This document shows, piece by piece, positions 52,261-60,762 of a stretch of 64,000 nucleotides of DNA. This DNA is from Variovorax sp. V213 (GTDB taxonomy: Bacteria; Pseudomonadota; Gammaproteobacteria; Burkholderiales; Burkholderiaceae_C), in NCBI RefSeq assembly GCF_041154455.1, contig NZ_AP028664.1, positions 3,659,001 to 3,723,000 on the forward strand, given 5' to 3'. The notes under the pieces are model-generated. The model did not search any database. It was given only the letters and a program-made list of their open reading frames with translations, and was not told the origin of the DNA. How positions within the stretch are numbered: position 1 is the stretch's first letter; every line of letters begins with the position of its first letter. The position numbers and the translations under genes were made by a program.

Positions 52261-53814
52261 TCACCGGCGCATGAAACTGCGCAGCCGCACGCCCACGGCC
52301 GCCAGCACGGCGAAATACAGCAGCCCGGCGCCCGCGATCAGCGCGGCCAGCAGCCCGATGCGGTGCAGCCGCTGGGCGCGCAGGCCGATCCAGTCGAAAT
52401 AGTGCGAGCCCCAGGCCAGCAAGGCGGCCAATACCAGCGTGCCCGCCGCCACCTGCAGGATGAACTTGCCCCAGCCCGGCTCGGGTTTGTAGTTGCCGCG
52501 GCGGATCAGCCCCACCAGGAGCCAGATCGCATTGACCACCGCGCCGATGCCGATGGTCAGCGTGAGCGCGGCGTGCTGCAGCACCGGCACCAGGAAGACA
52601 TTGAGCACCTGGATCAGCACGAGCACCGATACGGCAATGATCACCGGCGTGCGCATGTCGTGCTTGGCGTAATACCCCGGCGCCAGCACCTTGATGGCCA
52701 CGATGCCCACCAGCCCGACGCCGTAGCCCATGAGTGCGAGCGTGGTGCGCTTCACGTCCTCGTCGCCGTAGGCACCGTTGTGGAACAGCACCGACACCAG
52801 CGGCTGCGAGAAAAGCAAAAGGGCGATGGCACAAGGCGCCGAGAGCAGCACCACCAGCCGGAGCCCCCAGTCGAGCATGGCCGAGTACCGCTCGTCATCC
52901 TTGGCGGCGCGCGCCCCGGCCAGCTGCGGCATCAGCACGACGCCGAGCGCAACGCCCAGCATGGCGGTGGGAAACTCCATCAGGCGGTCGGCGTTGACCA
53001 CCCAGGTGACGCTGCCCGTGGCAAGGTGCGACGCGATCTGGGTGTTGATGAGCAGAGAGATCTGCGCCACGCTCACCCCCAGCAGGGCGGGCAGCATCAG
53101 CCTCATGACCTTGCGCGTGGTGGGATCGGTCCAGGCGGTGCGCAGCGCCGTCCAGCTGGCGCCGATGCGCGGCATGAGGCCCAGGGCGCGAAGGGCCGGC
53201 ACTTGCAGCGCCAGTTGCAGCACCCCGCCGACCAGCACGCCGGCGCACTGCGCATAGATGGGCTCGATGCCGTAGCGCCTGAACAGCGGCGCGCCCGCCA
53301 CGATGGCAAGAATGAGCGAAAGGTTCAGCAAGACCGGCGAAGCGGCCGGCACCGCGAACTTGCGCCAGGTATTGAGCACGCCGCCCGCCAGCGCCACGAG
53401 CGACATGAAGCCGATGTAAGGGAACATCCACCGCGTCATGACCACGGCCGCATCGAACCCCGCCAGCCCGCTGGCCATTGCCCACACCATCCAGGGGGCG
53501 CCGACCACCCCGGCCACGCACAGGACCACCAGCGCCCACGTGAGCAGCGTGGCGACGTGGTCGATCAGCGCCTTGGCGCCCTCTTCGCCGGCTTCGGTCT
53601 TGCGCGCTGCGAGCACCGGCACGAAAGCCTGGCTGAAGGCGCCTTCGCCGAAAACCCGCCGAAACAGGTTGGGAATGCGGAACGCGACGTTGAAGGCATC
53701 GGTCAGGGCGCTGACGCCGAATACCGAGGCGAAGAGCACGTCGCGCACGAGGCCCGTGATCCGCGATGCGAGCGTCAGCAGGGAAACGGTGGAAGCGGAT
53801 TTGAGCAGGGACAC
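52261..53814 (-). CDS. murJ: Lipid II flippase MurJ
   Basis: A 517-residue MATE-like (MOP superfamily) protein with about 14 membrane helices that flips lipid II across the inner membrane. It begins SLLKSASTVSLLTLASRITG and contains NVAFRIPNLFRRVFGEGAF. I place the start at the GTG at 53814; an ATG 48 bases upstream would add a proline/glycine-rich stretch not seen in the family. It is divergent from rpsT, a usual order in this group. Confidence 0.93.
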   Translation of the reverse strand: MSLLKSASTVSLLTLASRITGLVRDVLFASVFGVSALTDAFNVAFRIPNLFRRVFGEGAFSQAFVPVLAARKTEAGEEGAKALIDHVATLLTWALVVLCVAGVVGAPWMVWAMASGLAGFDAAVVMTRWMFPYIGFMSLVALAGGVLNTWRKFAVPAASPVLLNLSLILAIVAGAPLFRRYGIEPIYAQCAGVLVGGVLQLALQVPALRALGLMPRIGASWTALRTAWTDPTTRKVMRLMLPALLGVSVAQISLLINTQIASHLATGSVTWVVNADRLMEFPTAMLGVALGVVLMPQLAGARAAKDDERYSAMLDWGLRLVVLLSAPCAIALLLFSQPLVSVLFHNGAYGDEDVKRTTLALMGYGVGLVGIVAIKVLAPGYYAKHDMRTPVIIAVSVLVLIQVLNVFLVPVLQHAALTLTIGIGAVVNAIWLLVGLIRRGNYKPEPGWGKFILQVAAGTLVLAALLAWGSHYFDWIGLRAQRLHRIGLLAALIAGAGLLYFAVLAAVGVRLRSFMRR

Positions 53815-53845
53815 GGGGCGAGTGTAGGGCCCGCCAAGCCCCCGA

Positions 53846-53875
53846 TTCGGCGAAAAAGGCAACCCGGCCTATAAT
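53846..53875 (+). promoter_or_regulatory. Promoter of rpsT
   Basis: TTCGGC at 53846-53851 is followed, 18 bp later, by a perfect TATAAT at 53870-53875. The rpsT ATG is 46 bases further on and has an AAGGA ribosome site. Confidence 0.7.
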
Positions 53876-53920
53876 GGAGGGCTTTGCTGCATCATCCTCA
53901 GACACCTAAGGAACTAAATC

Positions 53921-54235
53921 ATGGCATCCGCCAAGCCCAAGAAAAAGAACCCGCGCCTCGCCTCCGGCCGTAAGCGCGTCCGCCAGGACACCAAGCTCAA
54001 CGCTGCGAACACCTCGCTGCGCTCCAAATACCGCACCGCCGTGAAGAATGTCGAAAAGGCCGTCCTGGCCGGCGACAAGACCAAGGCAAGCGAACTCTTC
54101 GCGAAGGCCCAGAGCATCGTCGACACCGTCGCCGACAAGGGCATCTTCCACAAGAACAAGGCAGCTCGCGACAAGAGCCGCCTGTCGGCGAAGGTCAAGG
54201 CCCTTGCCCTCGCGCCTGAAAAGGCCGCCGCCTGA
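53921..54235 (+). CDS. rpsT: 30S ribosomal protein S20
   Basis: A 104-residue, Lys/Arg/Ala-rich S20. It begins [20 protein letters not shown] and continues with the helical [16 protein letters not shown] segment and an [20 protein letters not shown] core. It is slightly longer than the E. coli protein, as is usual in Burkholderiales. Confidence 0.97.
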
Positions 54236-54306
54236 CACCTGTCAGGCAAGCCCGGATCGGAATTCTCCGGTCCGCCGTTTGATCGGGGTGCGCTGCAGCA
54301 AAGTGT

Positions 54307-54332
54307 AAAAAACCGCCTTCGGGCGGTTTTTT
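54307..54332 (+). terminator. Intrinsic terminator of rpsT
   Basis: An 11-bp stem (AAAAAACCGCC and its complement) closed by a TTCG tetraloop, with a run of six T at the 3' end. It stands 71 bases after the rpsT stop. The A-rich 5' side could let it also stop the DUF3579 gene from the other direction. Confidence 0.92.
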
Positions 54333-54368
54333 CATGTCCGATCGCTTCCTGGAACCGGAAGCGCTGGC

Positions 54369-54698
54369 TCAGGTTTTGAGTGGCGCGGCCGGCGCGTCGG
54401 GCACCAGGCAGGCTTCGGCCACCTGCAAATCGTTGTCCCGCGCAAAATTGACGCAGAAGTCCCAGGCCATGGGCTCGGCATCGCGCAAGGCGCGGTTCAC
54501 GACCACGCACTTGACCCCGTTGATGGTGGTTGGAATGCACCAGGGCGAATAGCTCAAATGGCTTCCCGGATACGCGCCGCCGGGCCGGAAAGAGCACATC
54601 ACGCCGGCCAGCCGCTCGGCCCAGTCGCTGGGTCGAAAAGTCCGGCCATCACGGGTGATGCCCTGGATGAAGATTTCTTTGGCAGTGGGGGAAATCAT
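54369..54698 (-). CDS. DUF3579 family protein
   Basis: A 109-residue protein. It has the characteristic EIFIQGITRDGRTFRPSDWA at the N-terminus, the GAYPGSHLSYSPWC block and a C-terminal NFARDNDLQVAEACLVP. The family is confined mostly to Betaproteobacteria and has no established function. It is divergent from argD. Confidence 0.88.
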   Translation of the reverse strand: MISPTAKEIFIQGITRDGRTFRPSDWAERLAGVMCSFRPGGAYPGSHLSYSPWCIPTTINGVKCVVVNRALRDAEPMAWDFCVNFARDNDLQVAEACLVPDAPAAPLKT

Positions 54699-54859
54699 CG
54701 TTGAATGAGGCGCCCGGAGCGGGTGCTGCGGTGCAACAAGCGATTCTATCCGCCCCACTTTTGCCTTCCGGGCAGGGGGCATTGCTGTGATGCGGAATCC
54801 TCAATGAAGCCGCCTTGGCGCACGCCTAGAATCCGCGGTTCCCTTTCTGGAGAACCCGA

Positions 54860-56068
54860 ATGAGCGCTACCGCCCAGCCCACCTCGCCCCACGTCATGAA
54901 CACCTACGGTCGCCTGCCGATCGCGCTGTCGCACGGCCAGGGCTGCCGAGTCTGGGACACCACGGGCAAGGCCTACCTCGACGGCCTCGGGGGCATTGCC
55001 GTGAACACGCTGGGCCACAACCACCCCGAGCTGGTGCCCGCGCTGCAGGACCAGATCAGCAAGCTGATCCACAGCTCCAACTACTACCACGTGCCGGGCC
55101 AGGAGCAGCTGGCCGCCAAGCTGACCGAGCTCTCGGGGCTGACCAACGTCTTCTTTTGCTGTACCGGCCTGGAGGCCAATGAGGCTGCCCTGAAGCTCGC
55201 GCGCAAGTTCGGCCACGACAAGGGCATCGAGCGGCCCGAGATCGTGGTGTACGAAGCCGCCTTCCACGGCCGCAGCATCGCCACCCTGTCGGCCACCGGC
55301 AACCCGAAGGTGCAGGCCGGCTTCGGCCCGCTGGTCGAGGGCTTCATCCGCGTACCGCTGAACGACATCGAGGCGCTCAAGAAAGCCACCGAAGGCAACC
55401 CCAACGTGGTCGCCGTGTTCTTCGAAACGATCCAGGGCGAAGGCGGCATCAACCCGATGCGCTGGGAATACCTGAAGCAGGTGCGCGCCCTGTGCGACGA
55501 GCGCGACTGGCTCATGATGATCGACGAAGTGCAATGCGGCATGGGCCGCACCGGCAAGTGGTTCGCGCACCAGTGGGCCGGTATCAAGCCCGACGTGATG
55601 CCCTTGGCCAAGGGCCTGGGCTCGGGCGTGCCGGTCGGCGCCGTGGTGGCCGGCCCCAAGGCCGCCAACATCTTCGGCCCGGGCAACCATGGCACCACCT
55701 TCGGCGGCAATCCGCTCGCGATGCGTGCCGGCATCGAGACCATCCGCATCATGGAAGAGCACAAGCTGCTCGAGAACGCGGCCGTGGTGGGCGAGCACCT
55801 CAAGAGCGCGCTGGAGCGCGAAATCGGCGGCCTCGCGGGCGTGAAGGAAATCCGCGGCCAGGGCCTGATGCTGGGCATCGAGCTCGACCGCCCCTGCGGC
55901 GTGATCCTGAACCGCGCCTGCGACGCCGGCCTGCTGCTGAGCGTCACGGCCGACAAGGTGATCCGCCTCGTGCCGCCGCTCATCCTGAGCATTGCCGAGG
56001 CTGACGAAATCGTCGCCATTCTCGCGCCCCTGGTGAAAACCTTTCTGTCGGAGCCCACAGCGCAATGA
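54860..56068 (+). CDS. argD: Acetylornithine aminotransferase
   Basis: A 402-residue PLP-dependent class III aminotransferase of arginine synthesis. It shows YGRLPIALSHGQGCRVWDTT, the GLEANEAALKLARK block, DEVQCGMGRTGK and the PLP lysine in PLAKGLGSGVPVGAV. It has a GGAGAA ribosome site and overlaps argF by 4 bp. Confidence 0.95.
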   Translation: MSATAQPTSPHVMNTYGRLPIALSHGQGCRVWDTTGKAYLDGLGGIAVNTLGHNHPELVPALQDQISKLIHSSNYYHVPGQEQLAAKLTELSGLTNVFFCCTGLEANEAALKLARKFGHDKGIERPEIVVYEAAFHGRSIATLSATGNPKVQAGFGPLVEGFIRVPLNDIEALKKATEGNPNVVAVFFETIQGEGGINPMRWEYLKQVRALCDERDWLMMIDEVQCGMGRTGKWFAHQWAGIKPDVMPLAKGLGSGVPVGAVVAGPKAANIFGPGNHGTTFGGNPLAMRAGIETIRIMEEHKLLENAAVVGEHLKSALEREIGGLAGVKEIRGQGLMLGIELDRPCGVILNRACDAGLLLSVTADKVIRLVPPLILSIAEADEIVAILAPLVKTFLSEPTAQ

Positions 56069-57000
56069 CGACCGCCGCCACGCCCAACGCCATCCGCCAC
56101 TACCTGCAGTTCTCGGACTTCACGGCCGACGAATACGCCTACCTCTTCGATCGCATGGCGATCATCAAGAAGAAGTTCAAGACCTACGAGAAGCACCAGC
56201 CGCTGACCGACCGCACGCTGGCCATGATCTTCGAGAAAGCCAGCACGCGCACCCGCGTGAGCTTCGAGGCCGGCATGTACCAGCTCGGCGGCAGCGTGGT
56301 GCACCTGACCACCGGCGACAGCCAGCTCGGCCGTGCCGAGCCCATCGAGGACAGCGCCAAGGTCATCAGCCGCATGGTCGACATCGTGATGATCCGCACC
56401 TACGAGCAGACCAAGATCGACACCTTCGCCGCGCATTCGCGCGTGCCGGTGATCAACGGCCTGACTAACGAGTTCCACCCCTGCCAGATCCTCGCGGACA
56501 TCTTTACCTACATCGAGCATCGCGGCTCGATCCAGGGCAAGACCGTGGCCTGGGTGGGCGACGGCAACAACATGGCCAACACCTGGCTGCAGGCGAGCGA
56601 AATCCTGGGCTTCAAGGTGCACGTGAGCACGCCCAGCGGCTACGAGGTCGACCAGTCGGTGGCGGGCCTGCGCTCGGCCGACAGCTACCAGGTCTTCAAG
56701 GACCCGATGGAAGCCTGCCGCGGCGCCGACCTGGTGACCACCGACGTCTGGACCAGCATGGGCTACGAGTCCGAGAACGAGGCGCGCCGCAAGGCTTTCG
56801 CCGACTGGTGCGTCGATGAAGACATGATGCGCATCGCCCAGCCCGACGCCCTCTTCATGCACTGCCTGCCCGCGCACCGCGGCGAGGAAGTGCAGGCCGA
56901 AGTCATCGACGGCCCGCAGTCGGTGGTGTGGGACGAGGCCGAGAACCGGCTCCATGCGCAAAAGGCACTGATGGAGTTTTTGCTCCTGGGCAAGCTCTGA
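56065..57000 (+). CDS. argF: Ornithine carbamoyltransferase
   Basis: A 311-residue enzyme making citrulline. Its carbamoyl-phosphate motif is STRTR (in EKASTRTRVSFEAGM), the ornithine-site motif is HCLPAHRGEE, and HPCQILAD is present. It is coupled to argD by an ATGA overlap. Confidence 0.96.
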   Translation: MTTAATPNAIRHYLQFSDFTADEYAYLFDRMAIIKKKFKTYEKHQPLTDRTLAMIFEKASTRTRVSFEAGMYQLGGSVVHLTTGDSQLGRAEPIEDSAKVISRMVDIVMIRTYEQTKIDTFAAHSRVPVINGLTNEFHPCQILADIFTYIEHRGSIQGKTVAWVGDGNNMANTWLQASEILGFKVHVSTPSGYEVDQSVAGLRSADSYQVFKDPMEACRGADLVTTDVWTSMGYESENEARRKAFADWCVDEDMMRIAQPDALFMHCLPAHRGEEVQAEVIDGPQSVVWDEAENRLHAQKALMEFLLLGKL

Positions 57001-57020
57001 GCAGTTGAAGGCGCGGCCGC

Positions 57021-57329
57021 GTGTCCCATTGCCAGCAATGCGGCGCCTGCTGCGCCAGCTACCGCGTCGACTTCAGCGTGCATGAACTCGACGACAACGG
57101 CGGGCGCGTGCCCTCGGGCCTCGCGGTCGAGGTGAACGATGCGCTTTGCCGCATGCGCGGCACCGACCACACGCCGATGCGCTGCGCGGCGCTGACCGGC
57201 AAGATCGGCCACACCGTGGCCTGCGGCATCTACGAATGGCGCCCCAACCCGTGCCACGAGCTGCAGGCCGGCAGCGACGCCTGCGAACGGGCGCGCTCGC
57301 GGCACGGGCTGCCGCCGCTCGATCACTGA
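57021..57329 (+). CDS. YkgJ-family cysteine-cluster protein
   Basis: A 102-residue protein with a GTG start. The N-terminal CQQCGACC and later single cysteines (in LCRM, MRCAAL, VACGIY and NPCHEL) fit the zinc/iron-chelating YkgJ family of unknown role. It follows argF by 20 bp and is probably cotranscribed. Confidence 0.88.
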   Translation: MSHCQQCGACCASYRVDFSVHELDDNGGRVPSGLAVEVNDALCRMRGTDHTPMRCAALTGKIGHTVACGIYEWRPNPCHELQAGSDACERARSRHGLPPLDH

Positions 57330-57404
57330 GCCGGTTCATCTCGTCACGCATGGTGTTGGAAATAACCGACACCACGACCCCTCGTCGGGCGCTAACTTCG
57401 CGCC

Positions 57405-58055
57405 ATGGCTTCATCACATCCGCAACGCATCTGGGACATTTCACCGCCCGTGCATGCAGGCACGCCGGTGTTTCCCGGAGATACGCCCTACCAGCAGCGG
57501 TGGGCAGCGACCATTTCACCGGGTTGCCCGGTCAACGTCAGCGAGATCAAGCTCTCTCCGCATGTCGGCGCGCATGCCGATGCGCCCCTGCACTACGACC
57601 CCGAAGGCCAGACCATCGGCCTGGTGGACCTGGCGCCCTTCATCGGCCCTTGCCGCGTGATCCATGCGATTGCCAAGGGCCCGCTGATCGAGTGGGAGCA
57701 CATCGCGCACGCCATCACCAGCCAACTGCCGCCGCGCGTGCTGGTGCGCACCTACAGCGCCATGCCCGTCGACCGCTGGGACCCGCAACTCGCGGCCTAC
57801 GCGCCGGCCACCATCGAGCGCCTGGCGGCCATGGGCGTGAAGCTCATCGGCATCGACACCGCCAGCATCGACCCGGCCGACAGCAAGACGCTGGAAAGCC
57901 ACCAGCGCATCCGCCGCCTCGACCTGCGCGTGCTCGAGAACCTCGTGCTCGACGACGTGCCCGAGGGCGATTACGAACTCATCGCGCTGCCGCTCAAGCT
58001 GGTCAGCGCCGATGCCTCCCCGGTTCGCGCCGTGCTGCGCGAACTTTCACGCTGA
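57405..58055 (+). CDS. kynB: Kynurenine formamidase
   Basis: A 216-residue cyclase-family metalloenzyme. It has WDISPPVHAGTPVFPGDTPY and the metal motif HVGAHADAPLHY. It hydrolyses N-formylkynurenine to kynurenine. It is the first gene of kynB-kynU-x-kynA and a distant homologue of the isatin-hydrolase-like protein at 11423-12235. Confidence 0.95.
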   Translation: MASSHPQRIWDISPPVHAGTPVFPGDTPYQQRWAATISPGCPVNVSEIKLSPHVGAHADAPLHYDPEGQTIGLVDLAPFIGPCRVIHAIAKGPLIEWEHIAHAITSQLPPRVLVRTYSAMPVDRWDPQLAAYAPATIERLAAMGVKLIGIDTASIDPADSKTLESHQRIRRLDLRVLENLVLDDVPEGDYELIALPLKLVSADASPVRAVLRELSR

Positions 58056-58066
58056 AACCCGCCCCC

Positions 58067-59353
58067 ATGACGACTCTTGACGACTGCCGCGCGCTCGACG
58101 CGCAAGACCCGCTGCGCTCGCTGCGCGACCAATTCACACTGCCGGAAGGCGTGATCTACCTCGACGGCAATTCACTCGGCGTGCTTCCCACGGCCGCACC
58201 GGCGCGCATCGCCGAAGTGGTGACCCAGGAATGGGGCGAAGGCCTGATCCGCTCGTGGAACACCGCGAGCTGGTTCGACCTGCCGCAGCGCCTGGGCGAC
58301 AAGGTGGCCCGGCTGATCGGCGCCGCGCCCGGCGAAGTGGTGTGCACCGACAGCACCTCGGTGAATCTCTACAAGGTGCTGTTCGCGGCGCTCTCGCAGC
58401 AAAAAGACAGTGGCCGCAAGCTGGTGGTCAGCGAGCGCAGCAACTTCCCGACCGACCTCTACATCGCCGAATCGCTTTGCCGGCAGCGCGGCTTCACGCT
58501 CAAGCTGATCGATGCGGGCGAACTGCAAGGCCCGGATTCGGTGCTGACCGACGAAGTGGCCGTGCTGATGCTCACGCACGTCAACTACCGCACCGGCGCC
58601 ATGCACGACATGAAGGCCATCACCGCCGCGGCGCATGCCGCTGGCGCGCTGACCGTATGGGACCTGGCGCACAGCGCCGGCGCCGTGCCGGTCGCGCTCA
58701 ACGACAGCAATGCCGACTACGCCATCGGCTGCGGCTACAAATACCTGAATGGCGGGCCGGGCGCGCCCGCCTTCGCATGGGTCCATACGCGGCATGCGGG
58801 CCAATTCGAGCAGCCGCTGTCGGGCTGGTGGGGCCATGCGGCACCCTTCGAGTTCACGCCGCACTACCGGCCCGCACCGGGCGTGGGCCGCTACCTTTGC
58901 GGCACGCAACCGATCATCGCGCTGGCGGGGCTGGAATGCGGCCTGGACACCGTGCTTGCCGCCGAAGCATTCGACAAGGATCAAGGCGCCATGGCCGCGC
59001 TGCGCGCCAAGTCGCTCGCACTCACCGACCTCTTCATCAAGCTCGTTGAAGAGCGCTGCGCGGGCCAGGGGCTCTCGCTGGTCACGCCGCGCGAACACGC
59101 ACAGCGCGGCTCGCAGGTGTGCCTGAGCCGCAATGAAGGCGCCTACGCCATCGTGCAGGCGCTGATCGCGCGCGGCGTGATCGGCGACTACCGCGCCGGC
59201 GATTCTCAGATGCCCGACATCCTGCGCTTCGGCTTCACGCCGCTTTACATCGGCTTCGAGGACGTGTGGAACTCCGTCGAGCACCTGGTGCAGGTGCTCG
59301 AATCGGGCGAGTGGAAGCGCGAAGAATTCAACCGCAAGAACGCAGTGACCTGA
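58067..59353 (+). CDS. kynU: Kynureninase
   Basis: A 428-residue PLP enzyme that splits kynurenine into anthranilate and alanine. It begins TTLDDCRALDAQDPL and contains VIYLDGNSLGVLP, the DLAHSAGAVPV block and the PLP lysine in GCGYKYLNGGPGAPAF. It lies 11 bp after kynB. The longer open frame through kynB is rejected on family length. Confidence 0.95.
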   Translation: MTTLDDCRALDAQDPLRSLRDQFTLPEGVIYLDGNSLGVLPTAAPARIAEVVTQEWGEGLIRSWNTASWFDLPQRLGDKVARLIGAAPGEVVCTDSTSVNLYKVLFAALSQQKDSGRKLVVSERSNFPTDLYIAESLCRQRGFTLKLIDAGELQGPDSVLTDEVAVLMLTHVNYRTGAMHDMKAITAAAHAAGALTVWDLAHSAGAVPVALNDSNADYAIGCGYKYLNGGPGAPAFAWVHTRHAGQFEQPLSGWWGHAAPFEFTPHYRPAPGVGRYLCGTQPIIALAGLECGLDTVLAAEAFDKDQGAMAALRAKSLALTDLFIKLVEERCAGQGLSLVTPREHAQRGSQVCLSRNEGAYAIVQALIARGVIGDYRAGDSQMPDILRFGFTPLYIGFEDVWNSVEHLVQVLESGEWKREEFNRKNAVT

Positions 59354-59366
59354 GCCGCATCTCCCC

Positions 59367-59852
59367 ATGAAACACCGATTGATCGCCATCTTTGCATCGC
59401 TCCTGATGCTGGCCGCACCGGCCTTCGCGCAGCAGCCGAACTTCACGCTGGACCAGCTCAAGGCTTTGGCCGCGCTCACGCCCGACGCCTTCCGGCAACA
59501 GGTCAAGGCCCAGGGCTTCTCCTACGCCGACAGGACGGTGACCGACGAGGTCAGCATGATCGAGTACGAAAAGATGGTCGACGACCAGAACATCCGCCTC
59601 ATGAAGTCCACCTATGTCGAAAGCCGCGCCAGCGAAAACAGCGTCGAGCTCTCGCTGACCGACAAGGCCGCCTTCGACCGGCTGGTCAAGGAGGTTCGCG
59701 CCGCGGGCTATGCCCCTGCCGAAAAGGGTCGCATTCCCGGCGGCGAGACCTACCAGGACTTCAAACGCAAGACCGATGTCGTGCGCTTCGTCTACCCCCG
59801 GAAAGACTCGATCCCGGGTCGCCCCTCTTACACCGCCGTGGTCTCGCGATGA
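59367..59852 (+). CDS. Small exported protein of unknown function within the kyn operon
   Basis: A 161-residue protein. A clear signal peptide (MKHRLIAIFASLLMLAAPAF, cleaved after FAQ or AFA) is followed by a soluble, mixed alpha/beta sequence without recognised motifs. No cysteine occurs in the mature part, so it is a periplasmic or secreted protein without disulfides. Its location between kynU and kynA, 13 bp after the former and 16 bp before the latter, suggests cotranscription, but it is not part of the known pathway. Confidence 0.8.
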   Translation: MKHRLIAIFASLLMLAAPAFAQQPNFTLDQLKALAALTPDAFRQQVKAQGFSYADRTVTDEVSMIEYEKMVDDQNIRLMKSTYVESRASENSVELSLTDKAAFDRLVKEVRAAGYAPAEKGRIPGGETYQDFKRKTDVVRFVYPRKDSIPGRPSYTAVVSR

Positions 59853-59868
59853 CCGGCCAGCAAACATC

Positions 59869-60705
59869 ATGAGCACCGAAAAAATCGTTCACGAAGAGAA
59901 GGCGCAGCTGGACTTCAGCAAGTCGATGAGCTACGGCGACTACCTGCACCTGGACGAGATCCTCAACGCGCAGCATCCGCTCTCGCCCGCGCACGACGAG
60001 ATGCTGTTCATCGTGCAGCACCAGACCAGCGAACTCTGGATGAAGCTCATGCTGCACGAGCTGCGCGCCGCCACCACCTGCATCGCGCAAGAGAAGCTGT
60101 CCGACGCCTTCAAGATGCTCGCGCGCGTGAGCCGCATCATGGAACAGCTGGTAAGCGCATGGACCGTGCTCTCGACCATGACGCCGCCCGAATACACGGC
60201 AATGCGCCCCTACCTGGCCAACTCCAGCGGCTTCCAGAGCGCGCAATACCGCTGCATCGAGTTCGCGCTCGGCAACAAGAATGCCGCGATGCTCAAGCCG
60301 CACGCGCACCGGGTCGATCTGCTGGCACAGGTCGACGCGGCCTACCGGTCGCCTTCGCTGTATGACGAGTCGCTGAAGCTGCTCGCGCGCCACGGCCTTC
60401 CGGTGCCCGCCGATCATCTGGAGCGCGACTGGACCCAGCCCTATGAGGCCAGCGACGGCGTCGAGGCGGCTTGGCTCATCGTGTACCGCAACCCGCACGA
60501 CCACTGGGACCTGTACCAGCTCGGCGAAAAACTTACCGACCTCGAAGACGCCTTTCGCCTCTGGCGTTTTCGCCATGTGACCACAGTCGAGCGTGTGATC
60601 GGCTTCAAGCGCGGCACCGGCGGCACGGGCGGCGTGAGCTACCTGCGCAAGATGCTCGACGTGGTGCTGTTCCCCGAAATCTGGAAGCTGCGCACCGATC
60701 TTTGA
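59869..60705 (+). CDS. kynA: Tryptophan 2,3-dioxygenase
   Basis: A 278-residue heme dioxygenase that opens tryptophan to N-formylkynurenine. It shows MSYGDYLHLDEILNAQ, then FIVQHQTSELWMKLMLHELR, the SGFQSAQYR block and GTGGTGGVSYLRK. It is the last gene of the kyn operon. Confidence 0.96.
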   Translation: MSTEKIVHEEKAQLDFSKSMSYGDYLHLDEILNAQHPLSPAHDEMLFIVQHQTSELWMKLMLHELRAATTCIAQEKLSDAFKMLARVSRIMEQLVSAWTVLSTMTPPEYTAMRPYLANSSGFQSAQYRCIEFALGNKNAAMLKPHAHRVDLLAQVDAAYRSPSLYDESLKLLARHGLPVPADHLERDWTQPYEASDGVEAAWLIVYRNPHDHWDLYQLGEKLTDLEDAFRLWRFRHVTTVERVIGFKRGTGGTGGVSYLRKMLDVVLFPEIWKLRTDL

Positions 60706-60762
60706 TGCGGTTGTTGCCTCGTTTGCACAAACCGCTACATTGGCAACAACGGAGGCACTGCC

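Noticed and set aside
52126..53874. A plus-strand frame of nearly 600 codons opposite murJ.
   Set aside because: His/Gln/Arg-rich shadow with no motif. The MurJ reading on the minus strand is unambiguous.
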